From the NCBI GenBank assembly GCA_015485945.1, contig WFSM01000159.1, positions 1 through 19,609 on the forward strand: 19,609 nucleotides of DNA. The letters are read 5' to 3'. The translations under genes and the position numbers were made by a program. This stretch comes from Candidatus Bipolaricaulota bacterium (GTDB lineage: Bacteria; Bipolaricaulota; Bipolaricaulia; UBA7950; UBA9294). The notes under the pieces are model-generated. The model saw only the letters and a list, made by a program, of their open reading frames with translations, did no database searches and was not told the DNA's origin. Positions 1 to 7,756 of this stretch are shown here, in pieces (positions within the stretch are counted from its first letter, which is position 1; every line of letters starts with the position of its first letter).

Positions 1-2929
1 AATCTTTGGGGATGGGAACTTCTACATTGAGCTCCAGGACCACGGCACCGACCGCGGGCGGAACCTGAAGTCTAAGCTCATCGCGCTGGCACGGGACCTG
101 TCCCTGCCGCTGGTGGCGACGAACGACATCCATTATCTGACTCCGGACGACCGCCGCGCCCATGAGGTGTTGTTAAACATTCGCGCCAATAAGACGATGT
201 CCGATCCCGACCACCGCACGTTCGACGGCGACGGTTACCACTTCCGCTGTGGAGACGAGATGGCGGAGCTGTTCAGCGACGTTCCCGAGGCGATCGCGAA
301 CACCCGCGTCATTGCCGACCGGTGCAATCTGGAGATCCCGTTCGGCAATACGATGATCCCACCGTTCACCCTTCCGGATGGGGAATCTGACCCGAACGCG
401 TTCTTGCGCAAACTTGCGCATACCGGAGCGGAAAGGCTGTACGGGGCTGTAGACGGTGCAGTGAAAGATCGCTTGGAGTATGAATTGTCTGTAATCGAGC
501 GCATGAACTACGCCACCTACTTTTTGATCGTGTGGGATTTTGTGCGGTTTGCCCGCGACCAGGGGATCCCGGTCGGTCCGGGACGGGGATCGGCTGCCGG
601 CAGCCTCGTTGCATATGCGATCGGAATCACCCGTGTCGATCCGCTCAAATACAACCTGATCTTTGAGCGGTTCCTCAACCCCGAGCGGATCAGCATGCCT
701 GACTTTGACATCGACTTCTGCGTGCGCGGCCGTGATCGTGTCATTCAGTACGTGCAGCAAAAGTACGGCGTGGAAAAGATGTCCCAGATCGCAACCTACG
801 ACCGCATGGCGGCACGCAGCGTGGTGCGCGACGTCGGCCGCGTCCTCGGGGTGCCGTACGCGGTTACCGACCGCATTGCCAAGCTTATCCCGTTTGGCAA
901 CCGGTTGCAGGTAGCGGTGGACAAGGTCTCCGAACTGCGGGAACTGTACGAATCCGACGACAAGGTACGGGAAATCATCGACATCGGCCTCCGCCTGGAA
1001 GGGTTGGCGCGTAACACATCCACCCACGCCGCTGGGGTGGTGATCGCACCCGATGCGTTGATCAACCACGTCCCGCTCCTGCGGCTGAGCGACGGTGAGT
1101 ACGTGACCCAATACGACATGATCGACGTCGAGGCGGTGGGGCTCCTCAAATTCGACTTCCTCGGACTGCGCAACCTCACCCTAATCGACGATACCTGCCG
1201 ATCACTGCGGCGGCGCGGAATCGAGGTTGACCTCGATAAGATCCCGCTCGACGACGAGTTGACGTTTGCCATGCTCCGGGACGGGAAAACGGCCGGAATC
1301 TTTCAGCTCGAGGGCACGGGGATGACCGGGCTGATCAGACGGGTGCAGCCGGATCGGTTTGAGGACCTGATCGCCCTTCTCGCCCTGTATCGTCCTGGTC
1401 CGCTCGAAAGCGGAATGACCGACGAGTATGTGGAGCGGCGCCACGGTCGTCGGCCGGTGACGTATCCCCATCCAAGCTTAAAAGAAGTCCTTGCCGACAC
1501 GTACGGCCTGCCAATCTATCAGGACCAGTTAATGCTGATGGCGCAGAAGTTGGCCGGTTTTTCCCTCGCTGAGGCGGATATCCTGCGTAAGGCGATGGGA
1601 AAGAAGAAAAAGGACATCATGGCGAGCCTGCGGGAGAAGTTCATCGAGGGGTGTGTGGCGAACGGGATCCCGCGTGACAAGGCGACACAGACGTTCGCCG
1701 AGATGGAAAAGTTCTCCCGCTACGGATTCAACAAATCGCACACCACCGCGTACGCGTTTGTCTCCTACTGGACCGCCTACCTCAAGGCGCACTATCCCAC
1801 TCATTTCATGGCGAGCCTGCTCACGAGCGTGCAGGGGGACACGGACAAGGTGGCGGCGTACATCGGTAAGTGCGCCGAGATGGGGATCGGGGTGTTGCCG
1901 CCGGACATCAACGAGAGCGAGCACGACTTTACCCCGGTCGCGGACGGGAAGATCCGGTTTGGACTCGGCGCGATTAAACATGTTGGTGCCGGGGCAATCG
2001 CGCGAATCATCTCCGCCCGCGGAGACGGATACACATCGTTTTTCGATCTGTGTCGCCGCGTGGACGGGGATGGGGTCGACCGCGAAGCGCTCGAAGCGCT
2101 GATCAAGGCCGGGGCGTTCGATTCCCTTGGGCAAACGCGCAAAGGGCTGCTTATGCGTCTGTCCGATGGGCTCGAGTTAATGCAGATCACACGCCGCGAG
2201 CGGGTGAGCGGGCAGAAGTCGTTCTTTGAGGCGCTCGACACCACCACCGCCGATCCGCCGGTATCGTCCGATGAATTCCCGCAGGAAAAGATCCTCACGT
2301 TCGAGCGGGAGCTCCTTGGACTGTACGTGAGTGCACATCCGTTGGACCAGCACCGCACCGTGCTCGCCAACTACGCTGTCCCGCTGCCCGACCTTGCCGG
2401 ATTCACAGTGGGGCAACAGGCGATCATCGGGGGGCGGATCAAGGCACTGCGCAAGATCGCCACGAAAAACGGTGATCCGATGGCGTTCGTCACGCTCGAG
2501 GACGGGCGCGGAGAGCTGGAAGCGACGGTATTTCCCCGCGTGCTCGCGGCGACGAACGGGCTGCTCACGGTGGACGGGCTCGTCGGGATGCGGGTGTCCG
2601 CCGGCGAACGAAACGGCGAACTGAGTTGGGCGGTGGAGGAGGTGTTCCCGCTCGCCGAGCTGCCACATCGGGTACGGGCGTATGTAGTGATCGACATTCC
2701 CGAGGACGCCGTTGTGCCGGAAAAATTGGCCGCCCTGTCCCAGCGTCTGACCGCGGATCCGGGTGACCTCCCCGTTGTGCTCCGGGTGGTGGGGGACGAT
2801 GGCGGACGGATCAACGTACTGGCGGCGGAGCGGTTTCACGTCTCGGGATCAGCACACCTGCGCTCCCGCGTGGAAGAGATCGTGGGCGTGGGACGGGTGA
2901 CCGTGCGCGCTGACGCAACCGTGAAATGA
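1..2929 (+). CDS. dnaE: DNA polymerase III subunit alpha (5'-truncated by window edge)
   Basis: This is the replicative DNA polymerase catalytic subunit. The reading frame is open from base 2, so the gene enters from the left; an in-frame GTG at 113 is internal, because the upstream codons already read as DnaE (FGDGNFYIELQDHG). About 975 residues are visible. A full DnaE is about 1150, so most of the N-terminal PHP domain is missing. Visible parts in order: the end of PHP (ATNDIHYL), the palm with PGRGSAAGSLVAYAIG, the catalytic pair in PDFDIDFC (Asp codons at 707 and 713), the third Asp in KFDFLGLRNLT (codon at 1154), the fingers (YGFNKSHTTAYAFVSYWTAY near 1720-1780), a helix-hairpin-helix segment (LIKAGAFDSLGQTRKG), and a C-terminal OB fold (about 2400-2640). 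It is the DnaE type, not PolC, since no exonuclease is inserted in the visible part. The stop overlaps the yvcK start by 4 bases. Confidence 0.97.
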   Translation, partial: IFGDGNFYIELQDHGTDRGRNLKSKLIALARDLSLPLVATNDIHYLTPDDRRAHEVLLNIRANKTMSDPDHRTFDGDGYHFRCGDEMAELFSDVPEAIANTRVIADRCNLEIPFGNTMIPPFTLPDGESDPNAFLRKLAHTGAERLYGAVDGAVKDRLEYELSVIERMNYATYFLIVWDFVRFARDQGIPVGPGRGSAAGSLVAYAIGITRVDPLKYNLIFERFLNPERISMPDFDIDFCVRGRDRVIQYVQQKYGVEKMSQIATYDRMAARSVVRDVGRVLGVPYAVTDRIAKLIPFGNRLQVAVDKVSELRELYESDDKVREIIDIGLRLEGLARNTSTHAAGVVIAPDALINHVPLLRLSDGEYVTQYDMIDVEAVGLLKFDFLGLRNLTLIDDTCRSLRRRGIEVDLDKIPLDDELTFAMLRDGKTAGIFQLEGTGMTGLIRRVQPDRFEDLIALLALYRPGPLESGMTDEYVERRHGRRPVTYPHPSLKEVLADTYGLPIYQDQLMLMAQKLAGFSLAEADILRKAMGKKKKDIMASLREKFIEGCVANGIPRDKATQTFAEMEKFSRYGFNKSHTTAYAFVSYWTAYLKAHYPTHFMASLLTSVQGDTDKVAAYIGKCAEMGIGVLPPDINESEHDFTPVADGKIRFGLGAIKHVGAGAIARIISARGDGYTSFFDLCRRVDGDGVDREALEALIKAGAFDSLGQTRKGLLMRLSDGLELMQITRRERVSGQKSFFEALDTTTADPPVSSDEFPQEKILTFERELLGLYVSAHPLDQHRTVLANYAVPLPDLAGFTVGQQAIIGGRIKALRKIATKNGDPMAFVTLEDGRGELEATVFPRVLAATNGLLTVDGLVGMRVSAGERNGELSWAVEEVFPLAELPHRVRAYVVIDIPEDAVVPEKLAALSQRLTADPGDLPVVLRVVGDDGGRINVLAAERFHVSGSAHLRSRVEEIVGVGRVTVRADATVK

Positions 2930-4236
2930 AGATCAGGCTAGCGGGTGGGCTACGCTGGCTGTACCCCGGGATGCATGTAAAACGGTGGGTGACGCTTGCT
3001 CTCGGGGCGATGGGATTGTTTGTACTCGGGCTGCTCGAAGTGATCGGCGCGGACCGAGTGCGAGACCTGTACATCCTCCTGCCGAAGGATATTGGTGCCC
3101 GCGCCGTCATTGCAGCGGCGGCGATGGTCCTCGGGACGGTTGGGTTCGGAGTTGGATTAGCCCGTCTCGTGCGCTCGATCGCTCACGGCGTTGCGCCTGG
3201 AAAACCGGGCAAGCCCGCCGATCTTATCTTTCGCACCCGGCTTCTCGAACGTGGCCCGCGCGTCGTCGCCATCGGGGGTGGAACGGGACTATCCACTCTG
3301 TTGCGCGGATTGAAGGAGGAGACGGCGAACATCACAGCGGTGGTGACAGTGATGGACGACGGCGGCAGCTCGGGGCGGCTGCGCGCCGAGCTCGACGTTC
3401 TTCCCCCCGGGGACGTGCGTAACTGTATCATCGCTCTGGCCGCTAATGAGGAAAAGATGGCGAACCTCCTCCAACACCGGTTCCACGGTGGCGGCGAACT
3501 CGCCGGACACTCGCTCGGTAATTTGCTCCTCGTGGGGTTAGAGCAGGCGACCGGTGGGTTCGATCGCGCAATCGAGGCGATGAGCCACATCCTCGCAATC
3601 CGAGGCGAGGTTGTGCCCGCTACCCTCACCAAGTGCCACCTGGTGGCGCGGATGGAGGACGGAGAATGGCTCGAGGGCGAGAGCAAAATCAGTTCCGACC
3701 CGCGGCGGATCGAAGAGATCCGGCTGTCACAACAGCATGTAAAACCGTACGATCGTGTCCTGGAAGCAATCGCTCACGCTGACCTCATCCTCCTCGGGCC
3801 GGGCAGCCTGTACACGAGTATCATTCCTAACCTGATCGTTGACGGGATTTCGGAGGAGATTGAGCGCGCCGCCGCGGAAAAGGTGTTGGTGGCGAATCTG
3901 ATGACTCAACCCGGAGAGACGGACGGGTTTACCTTGAGCGACCATCTGCGCGTACTCAACCGCTACATCGCGGTGCACACGTTTGATGCGGTGTTGGTAA
4001 ACGCCACCCTCCCTGCTGAGGAGATCATTTCTGGGTACCGTGAGGAACGGGCCGCGCCGGTGGCAGACGACCTCGTAGACGGAAACGAGTACGGAGTGAC
4101 CGTGATTCGGACCGACCTGCTTGGAACTGCTGAGCTTGAGGGCAAGCTGACAGTGAAACACGATCCGGAAAAGCTGGCACGGGCGATCGCTGTCCATACC
4201 CGCGCGTTCTCCCATCATCAGTCCGCTACCCCTTGA
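2926..4236 (+). CDS. yvcK: YvcK/CofD-like gluconeogenesis factor, membrane-anchored form
   Basis: This 436-residue protein belongs to the YvcK family (CofD/UPF0052 fold). In Bacillus and mycobacteria these proteins bind UDP-sugars and link carbon metabolism to cell-wall synthesis and shape. The nucleotide-binding core shows GGGTGLS (117-123), MDDGGSSG (143-150), PGDVRNC (161-167), GHSLGNLLL (194-202) and LLGPGSLYTSIIPN. Ahead of the core lie about 110 extra residues with two predicted membrane helices (about 21-41 and 58-82). These are absent from the short B. subtilis protein, so the domain is probably tethered to the inner membrane. The ATG at 2926 overlaps the dnaE stop (ATGA), and no strong Shine-Dalgarno is seen, so translation is probably coupled. 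The last 11 bases overlap the convergent rtcB gene. The usual whiA/rapZ neighbours are absent here. Confidence 0.9.
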   Translation: MKIRLAGGLRWLYPGMHVKRWVTLALGAMGLFVLGLLEVIGADRVRDLYILLPKDIGARAVIAAAAMVLGTVGFGVGLARLVRSIAHGVAPGKPGKPADLIFRTRLLERGPRVVAIGGGTGLSTLLRGLKEETANITAVVTVMDDGGSSGRLRAELDVLPPGDVRNCIIALAANEEKMANLLQHRFHGGGELAGHSLGNLLLVGLEQATGGFDRAIEAMSHILAIRGEVVPATLTKCHLVARMEDGEWLEGESKISSDPRRIEEIRLSQQHVKPYDRVLEAIAHADLILLGPGSLYTSIIPNLIVDGISEEIERAAAEKVLVANLMTQPGETDGFTLSDHLRVLNRYIAVHTFDAVLVNATLPAEEIISGYREERAAPVADDLVDGNEYGVTVIRTDLLGTAELEGKLTVKHDPEKLARAIAVHTRAFSHHQSATP

Positions 4237-5680
4237 TCACCGCCAGCGGCCGCAGCCGTGCCACCACCTGATTAATTCCGGCCGTTTGGGCTGCAGCGAC
4301 CACTCGTTCCACGTCCTTGTACGCTCCGGGCGCCTCCTCGGCGACCCCACGCATGGAGTGGGCGCGGAGCACGATTCCGCGGGATCGTAGCTCCTGCTCG
4401 ATTTCCCGGCCAAAGTAGCGCTTTGCCGCCTTGCGGCGCGACACCGCCCGTCCCGCGCCGTGTACCCCACTCCCGAACGTCTTTTCCATCCCAACTTCGG
4501 TTCCGCGCAGTACGTATGACGCTGTCCCCATCGATCCTCCGACCAACGTGGGATGTCCGACCTCCCGGTACGGCACTGGGGCTTCGTCCCGCCCGGGACC
4601 GAACGCGCGCGTCGACCCCTTACGATGGACGAGTACTGTGCGGGCCTCGCCGGCGACCACATGGCGCTCAAATTTGGCGTTGTTGTGGCCGATGTCGTAC
4701 ACGAGCGGCACCTCCTCCGGGCGGGTCCCAAACACGCGGGTGAACGATTCCCGCACCAAATGGCCGATTACCTCTCGATTGGCGAACGCGCAGTTCGCGC
4801 CGGACGCGACCGCGCTCAGGTAACGGCGCCCCTCGGGGCTGGCGATTGGGGCACACACGAGCTCCAGCTCCGGTACTTCGATCCCATACTTCCGCGTTGC
4901 GGCTTCCATCTCCGTAAGATAGTCTTGGCCAATCTGGTGGCCGAGGGCACGGGAGCCGGTGTGGATCGAGATTACGATCTGATCCCGCTGCAGACCGTAC
5001 GCGGTCGCCGCCGCCGGATCAAGCACTTCCTCGACATACTGTACTTCGAGATAGTGGTTCCCCGCCCCGAGGGTTCCCACTTGGCGAAACTGGCGCTCTT
5101 TGGCGCGCACGCTCACCGCGCCCGGATCCGCCCCCGGCATCGTCCCCTGTTCCTCGATGAACTCCAAATCTTGCTCTAGCCCATAACCGTGGTCGATCAC
5201 GTATTTTGCCCCCGCTGCAAGAAGGCGGTCGATCTCGGCGAGCGCTAGCTTGAGCTTCCCGGTTGACCCCAACCCGGCGGGAACGGTGCGGTACAGGTCA
5301 TCGGCAAGCCGGTCGAGGCGATCGCTGATGGCGCTCCGTGTCAGCGACGTCCGCATCAGGCGCACGCCGCAGTTGATGTCGAACCCGACCCCGCCTACCA
5401 CCACCACACCGTCGTTGCGATCAAACGCCGCCACACCGCCGATCGGAAACCCGTACCCGGGATGAATATCGGGCAGCCCGATTGCTGCTCCCACGATCCC
5501 GGGCAGGGCGGCGACGTTGCGTACCTGACGCAGCGCGCTCCACTCCCCACCCGTCTCGGCGCGGAGCACAGCGATCATCTCCGCATCGGCGAAGATCCGT
5601 GCCGGGACACGCATTGCCCCGGTCGCGGGCAGGATCCACTCTGCTTCGCTCACGCGTTCGAGTCTAAATTCATCCCCCAT
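4226..5680 (-). CDS. rtcB: RNA-splicing ligase RtcB (3'-phosphate/5'-OH RNA ligase)
   Basis: RtcB joins RNA 2',3'-cyclic phosphate or 3'-phosphate ends to 5'-OH ends, using GTP and Mn2+, in tRNA splicing or RNA repair. From the chosen start the protein has 484 residues, the normal size. Every catalytic position of the Pyrococcus enzyme has a counterpart: Cys104 in GFDINCGVR, Asn208-His209 in GAGNHYLEV, His240 in SIHTGSRALG, His332 in YDIGHNNAKFERH, His407 (the guanylylated histidine) in SGVHGAGRAVSRRKA, and the near-terminal Lys483. No intein interrupts it. The frame is open upstream to an ATG at 5728, but that lies inside archease. The AGGAGG at 5685-5690 favours the second of two tandem ATGs (5680). 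The gene is third in the ThpR-archease-RtcB operon, and no RtcR-type activator is nearby. It should be enzymatically active. Confidence 0.96.
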   Translation of the reverse strand: MGDEFRLERVSEAEWILPATGAMRVPARIFADAEMIAVLRAETGGEWSALRQVRNVAALPGIVGAAIGLPDIHPGYGFPIGGVAAFDRNDGVVVVGGVGFDINCGVRLMRTSLTRSAISDRLDRLADDLYRTVPAGLGSTGKLKLALAEIDRLLAAGAKYVIDHGYGLEQDLEFIEEQGTMPGADPGAVSVRAKERQFRQVGTLGAGNHYLEVQYVEEVLDPAAATAYGLQRDQIVISIHTGSRALGHQIGQDYLTEMEAATRKYGIEVPELELVCAPIASPEGRRYLSAVASGANCAFANREVIGHLVRESFTRVFGTRPEEVPLVYDIGHNNAKFERHVVAGEARTVLVHRKGSTRAFGPGRDEAPVPYREVGHPTLVGGSMGTASYVLRGTEVGMEKTFGSGVHGAGRAVSRRKAAKRYFGREIEQELRSRGIVLRAHSMRGVAEEAPGAYKDVERVVAAAQTAGINQVVARLRPLAVIKG

Positions 5681-5684
5681 CATT

Positions 5685-5690
5685 CCTCCT
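5685..5690 (-). promoter_or_regulatory. Shine-Dalgarno of rtcB, fixes its start
   Basis: On the minus strand AGGAGG sits just after the archease stop and is followed by two tandem in-frame ATGs at 5683 and 5680. The first is only 1 base from the box and the second 4 bases, so 5680 is the better start. An in-frame ATG at 5728 would add 16 residues with no RtcB similarity. Confidence 0.7.
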
Positions 5691-6113
5691 TCACGTGTCG
5701 AGTACGCACTGCGCAATCCACTTTTCATCCTGGTTTTCGACGCGCAGCCCCGCGTAGGAAACGCCCTTTACCTCAAGCTTCGGGCGATGACGGGCCGGAT
5801 CGAGCTGCTCCCCCCATGCGCTCCCCCGCAACCGGGATTTACCCGCCACTGTGTCGATCTCCACCGCGAACCGGGAGAAGATCAATCCCGATATCTCCTT
5901 TTCTCCGAGCAGGGTACCAAGCCACTCTACGAGGAGAAGCTCAATGCGGGGGGCGGATACCGCGATCGTCAGCCGTTGTTGCGGTACGATCCGGTCAAGA
6001 TCGACCATCACGTTGAACATACCGGCGGCAGCGGCGGCAAATGCCTCTTCAACCGTGTCCCCGATTCCGCGTACTTCCACGTCGGCAGCATGATCGCGGT
6101 ATTCAAACCGCAT
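5691..6113 (-). CDS. Archease (RtcB activator)
   Basis: Archease is a small cofactor that speeds RtcB guanylylation and multiple turnover and broadens its NTP use. The 140-residue protein begins MRFEYRDHAADVEVRGIG, the family's hallmark N-terminus, with the DHxADV motif at 7-12 and the helix VEEAFAAAAAGMFNVMVD. It ends with the typical strand pair GVSYAGLRVENQDEKW...VLDT, which keeps the near-C-terminal Asp. The frame is open to 6248, but the upstream residues are antisense-like and lie within ThpR. The ATG at 6113 has AGGAG six bases ahead and gives the family length. Many archeases have His in the VTYH segment; here it reads VSYAG. The gene overlaps thpR by 11 bp and ends 10 bases before the rtcB start, which strongly supports joint action on RNA ends. 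Confidence 0.93.
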   Translation of the reverse strand: MRFEYRDHAADVEVRGIGDTVEEAFAAAAAGMFNVMVDLDRIVPQQRLTIAVSAPRIELLLVEWLGTLLGEKEISGLIFSRFAVEIDTVAGKSRLRGSAWGEQLDPARHRPKLEVKGVSYAGLRVENQDEKWIAQCVLDT

Positions 6114-6681
6114 CCTGCTCTCCTGTAAACGGAACGGAAAACAGCGGAGCGTATTCCGCACCGCGTGGGGTGAGGGTGCTCTCCATGAGGATGATCCGAT
6201 TGACGTGGAGAACGTGCACGGGCAGCGCGCGGTGCTCGCCGAGGGCACGCTCCAGTGCCTTGTCCGGTCGGCCCTTCACCCGCCCCAACGTGATGTGGGC
6301 GATCGTTTCTTTCCGCGACGGAGGGAATCCGAGTGTCGCTAGTCCATGATTAATTTGATCGACGAGCGTTACGAACTCCGGCGGTGCATCCCCGCCCGCC
6401 CAGATTACCCGTGCCCGCGCCGGTGTGGGAAATGCGCCCAGGCGTTCGATTTCAATGGGAAACGGTGCTGTTCGGGCAGCGATCGAACGAATCATGCGCT
6501 CAAGCGCGACGGTCAGCATTGGGTCGATGTCGCCAAGAAACCGCACCGTCACGTGAAAATTCCGCGGTTGCACCCACGCTACCCGAACGGTGGTCGCGGC
6601 CCGCAGTTTTCCCGCGAGTGCCGCCAGATCGCGGTTTAATATGGCATCAGTCGCCAAACAGAAGAACGTACGCATTTCCAT
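6103..6681 (-). CDS. thpR: RNA 2',3'-cyclic phosphodiesterase (ThpR/LigT, 2H family)
   Basis: This is a 192-residue 2H phosphoesterase of the LigT/ThpR type. The family opens RNA 2',3'-cyclic phosphates to 2'-phosphates and, in vitro, makes and reverses 2'-5' ligation of tRNA halves. Both signature motifs are intact: HVT at 43-45 (HVTVRF) and HIT at 129-131 (HITLGR), each supplying one catalytic histidine and one threonine. The N-terminus MEMRTFFCLATD matches the family's first strand (xRxFxAL). ATG codons at 6681 and 6675 are both possible, and neither has a good Shine-Dalgarno. A TGCTATCAT extended -10 lies only 11 bases upstream, so the message may have a very short or no leader. It is the first gene of the operon with archease and RtcB. 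Its 2'-phosphate product would not be an RtcB substrate, so it may oppose ligation or serve a separate repair step. Confidence 0.92.
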   Translation of the reverse strand: MEMRTFFCLATDAILNRDLAALAGKLRAATTVRVAWVQPRNFHVTVRFLGDIDPMLTVALERMIRSIAARTAPFPIEIERLGAFPTPARARVIWAGGDAPPEFVTLVDQINHGLATLGFPPSRKETIAHITLGRVKGRPDKALERALGEHRALPVHVLHVNRIILMESTLTPRGAEYAPLFSVPFTGEQDAV

Positions 6682-6692
6682 TCACCGTCGCG

Positions 6693-6701
6693 ATGATAGC
6701 A
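6693..6701 (-). promoter_or_regulatory. Extended -10 promoter for the thpR-archease-rtcB operon
   Basis: On the minus strand TGCTATCAT is a TGn extended -10 element with one mismatch to TATAAT. No clear -35 is seen 16-18 bases upstream, where a C-rich run lies. The predicted start of transcription, about 6686, is only about 5 bases before the ATG at 6681, so the mRNA would be nearly leaderless. That fits the lack of a Shine-Dalgarno. The region is divergent with the efp promoter. Confidence 0.4.
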
Positions 6702-6728
6702 CAATCCGCTGCGGCGGGGGTAGCGATC

Positions 6729-6758
6729 TTGCACACCAGGGGGAAAGTGGGGAATAAT
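6729..6758 (+). promoter_or_regulatory. Promoter of the efp operon
   Basis: The -10 candidate is AATAAT (6753-6758). A weak -35, TTGCAC (6729-6734), lies 18 bases upstream. The bases around the -10, GTGGGGAATAATGG (6747-6760), align without gaps to the promoter elements at 10254 and 13690. It lies in the 107-bp divergent gap between thpR and efp, and drives efp and probably the genes through nusB. Confidence 0.5.
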
Positions 6759-6788
6759 GGTGATTAACCGGAAAGGAGTGGTTGTACG

Positions 6789-7349
6789 ATGGGATTATCA
6801 GTGAGCGAAATGCATCGGGGCATGGTTATCCGCTACGATGGCGAGCTATATGAAATAGTTGAATATGAGCATTCTAAGCGCGGCCGGGGCGGCGCAGTCG
6901 CCCGCACACGGTTACGGAACCTAAAAACCGGCCGGGTGATCCAGACAACGTTCAAGGGAGCGGAGAACACCGAATCCGTGTTTTTAGAGTCACGTCCGCT
7001 CCAGTACCTGTACCACGATGGGGAGTCATTCATCTTCATGGACAACGAGCGGTTCGATCAATTTCCGATTCCCGCTGACGTTCTCGGAGACAAAGCTCAA
7101 TTCCTTGTCGAGGGCACGAACGTGATCGGCTACTACAGCGGTGACGAGCTGATCACGGTCGACCTCCCGAACTTCGTCGAACTCAAGGTGGCGCACACCG
7201 AGCCCGGGGTGCGCGGGGACACCGTGTCCAACGTGGAAAAGCCAGCGACGCTGGAGAGCGGGGCGGTGATCCAGGTTCCGTTGTTCGTCAAGGAAGGTGA
7301 TATACTGAAAGTGGACACACGCACCGGTCGGTACGTAGAGCGTGTGTAA
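6789..7349 (+). CDS. efp: Translation elongation factor P
   Basis: EF-P binds between the P and E sites and relieves ribosome stalling at polyproline stretches. The 186-residue protein is full length: the N-terminal KOW-like domain (1-65), then two OB domains, with the family signature in the C-terminal half (KPATLESGAVIQVPLFVKEGD) and the closing KVDTRTGRYVERV. The tip loop reads SKRGRGGAV (29-37). The residue equivalent to E. coli Lys34, modified there by EpmA/B, is Arg33, and the usual Pro of the PGKG loop is Arg31. An arginine tip is known from EarP-rhamnosylated EF-Ps and from Thermus. AGGAG at 6774-6778 supports the ATG at 6789. A stop and Shine-Dalgarno overlap joins it to the next gene. 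The order efp to Asp23-like gene to nusB recalls the efp-acc-yqhY-nusB region of Bacillus, but here without accBC. Confidence 0.97.
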   Translation: MGLSVSEMHRGMVIRYDGELYEIVEYEHSKRGRGGAVARTRLRNLKTGRVIQTTFKGAENTESVFLESRPLQYLYHDGESFIFMDNERFDQFPIPADVLGDKAQFLVEGTNVIGYYSGDELITVDLPNFVELKVAHTEPGVRGDTVSNVEKPATLESGAVIQVPLFVKEGDILKVDTRTGRYVERV

Positions 7350-7358
7350 GGAGGAACA

Positions 7359-7748
7359 ATGGCGGAACGTAAGATTGAGATTATTGATCAGGACGGGAAA
7401 GTCACAATGGGCGAAGAGGTGATCACCTCGATTGCCCGGATTGCTGCGGGCCGGGTTGATGGAATCGCACGTCCGGCCAGCAGCGGCGGCGGGTTCATGA
7501 GCTTCTTCGGCGGCGGGGAGGATTTGTCCCCCAACATTCGCACTGAATTGACGGACGACGGAGTGCACGTCGAGCTGCGCATTGCCGTGGAGTACGGGTA
7601 CCCGGTGCACGAGGTTGCTCAGGGAGTGCAGGCGAAGGTGCAGAAAGACATCGAGGAGATGGCTGGTGTAAAGGTGACCGGGATCGACGTGTACGTGAAA
7701 AAAATCGTGCCGCCGCCTACGCACGAGAGCGCTGCGGAACCGGAGTAG
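7359..7748 (+). CDS. Asp23/Gls24 (DUF322) family envelope-stress protein, paralog 1
   Basis: This 129-residue protein is of the Asp23/Gls24/YqhY family, small cytoplasmic alpha/beta proteins that gather at the membrane and are linked to cell-envelope and alkaline stress or, for YqhY, to lipid synthesis. Family pattern: an N-terminal segment G-x-V-T-M-G-E-E-V-I-T-S-I-A-x-I-A, then GVHVELRIAVEYGYPVHEVAQGVQ (68-91, most of the core), and the terminal strand GVKVTGIDVYVKKIV. It carries an unusual glycine-rich insert, SGGGFMSFFGGG (42-53), which may form a flexible or membrane-touching loop. AAGGAGG at 7348-7354 overlaps the efp stop and sets the ATG at 7359. The next gene is a paralog starting 8 bases downstream, so the two may form a hetero-oligomer. 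The biochemical function of the family is not settled. Confidence 0.9.
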   Translation: MAERKIEIIDQDGKVTMGEEVITSIARIAAGRVDGIARPASSGGGFMSFFGGGEDLSPNIRTELTDDGVHVELRIAVEYGYPVHEVAQGVQAKVQKDIEEMAGVKVTGIDVYVKKIVPPPTHESAAEPE

Positions 7749-7756
7749 GAGGAGCG

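Noticed and set aside
173..1111. Long open frame (312 codons) on the minus strand inside dnaE
   Set aside because: It is antisense to the conserved palm domain of DnaE, has no recognisable domain, and reflects codon bias of the GC-rich plus-strand gene.
4553..5179. 208-codon plus-strand frame within rtcB
   Set aside because: It lies over the active-site region of rtcB, which is fully conserved on the minus strand; no motif or start signal is seen.
4226..5680. Intein in RtcB or DnaE
   Set aside because: Some archaeal RtcB and bacterial DnaE genes carry inteins, but both proteins here run through their active sites without insertion and have normal length.
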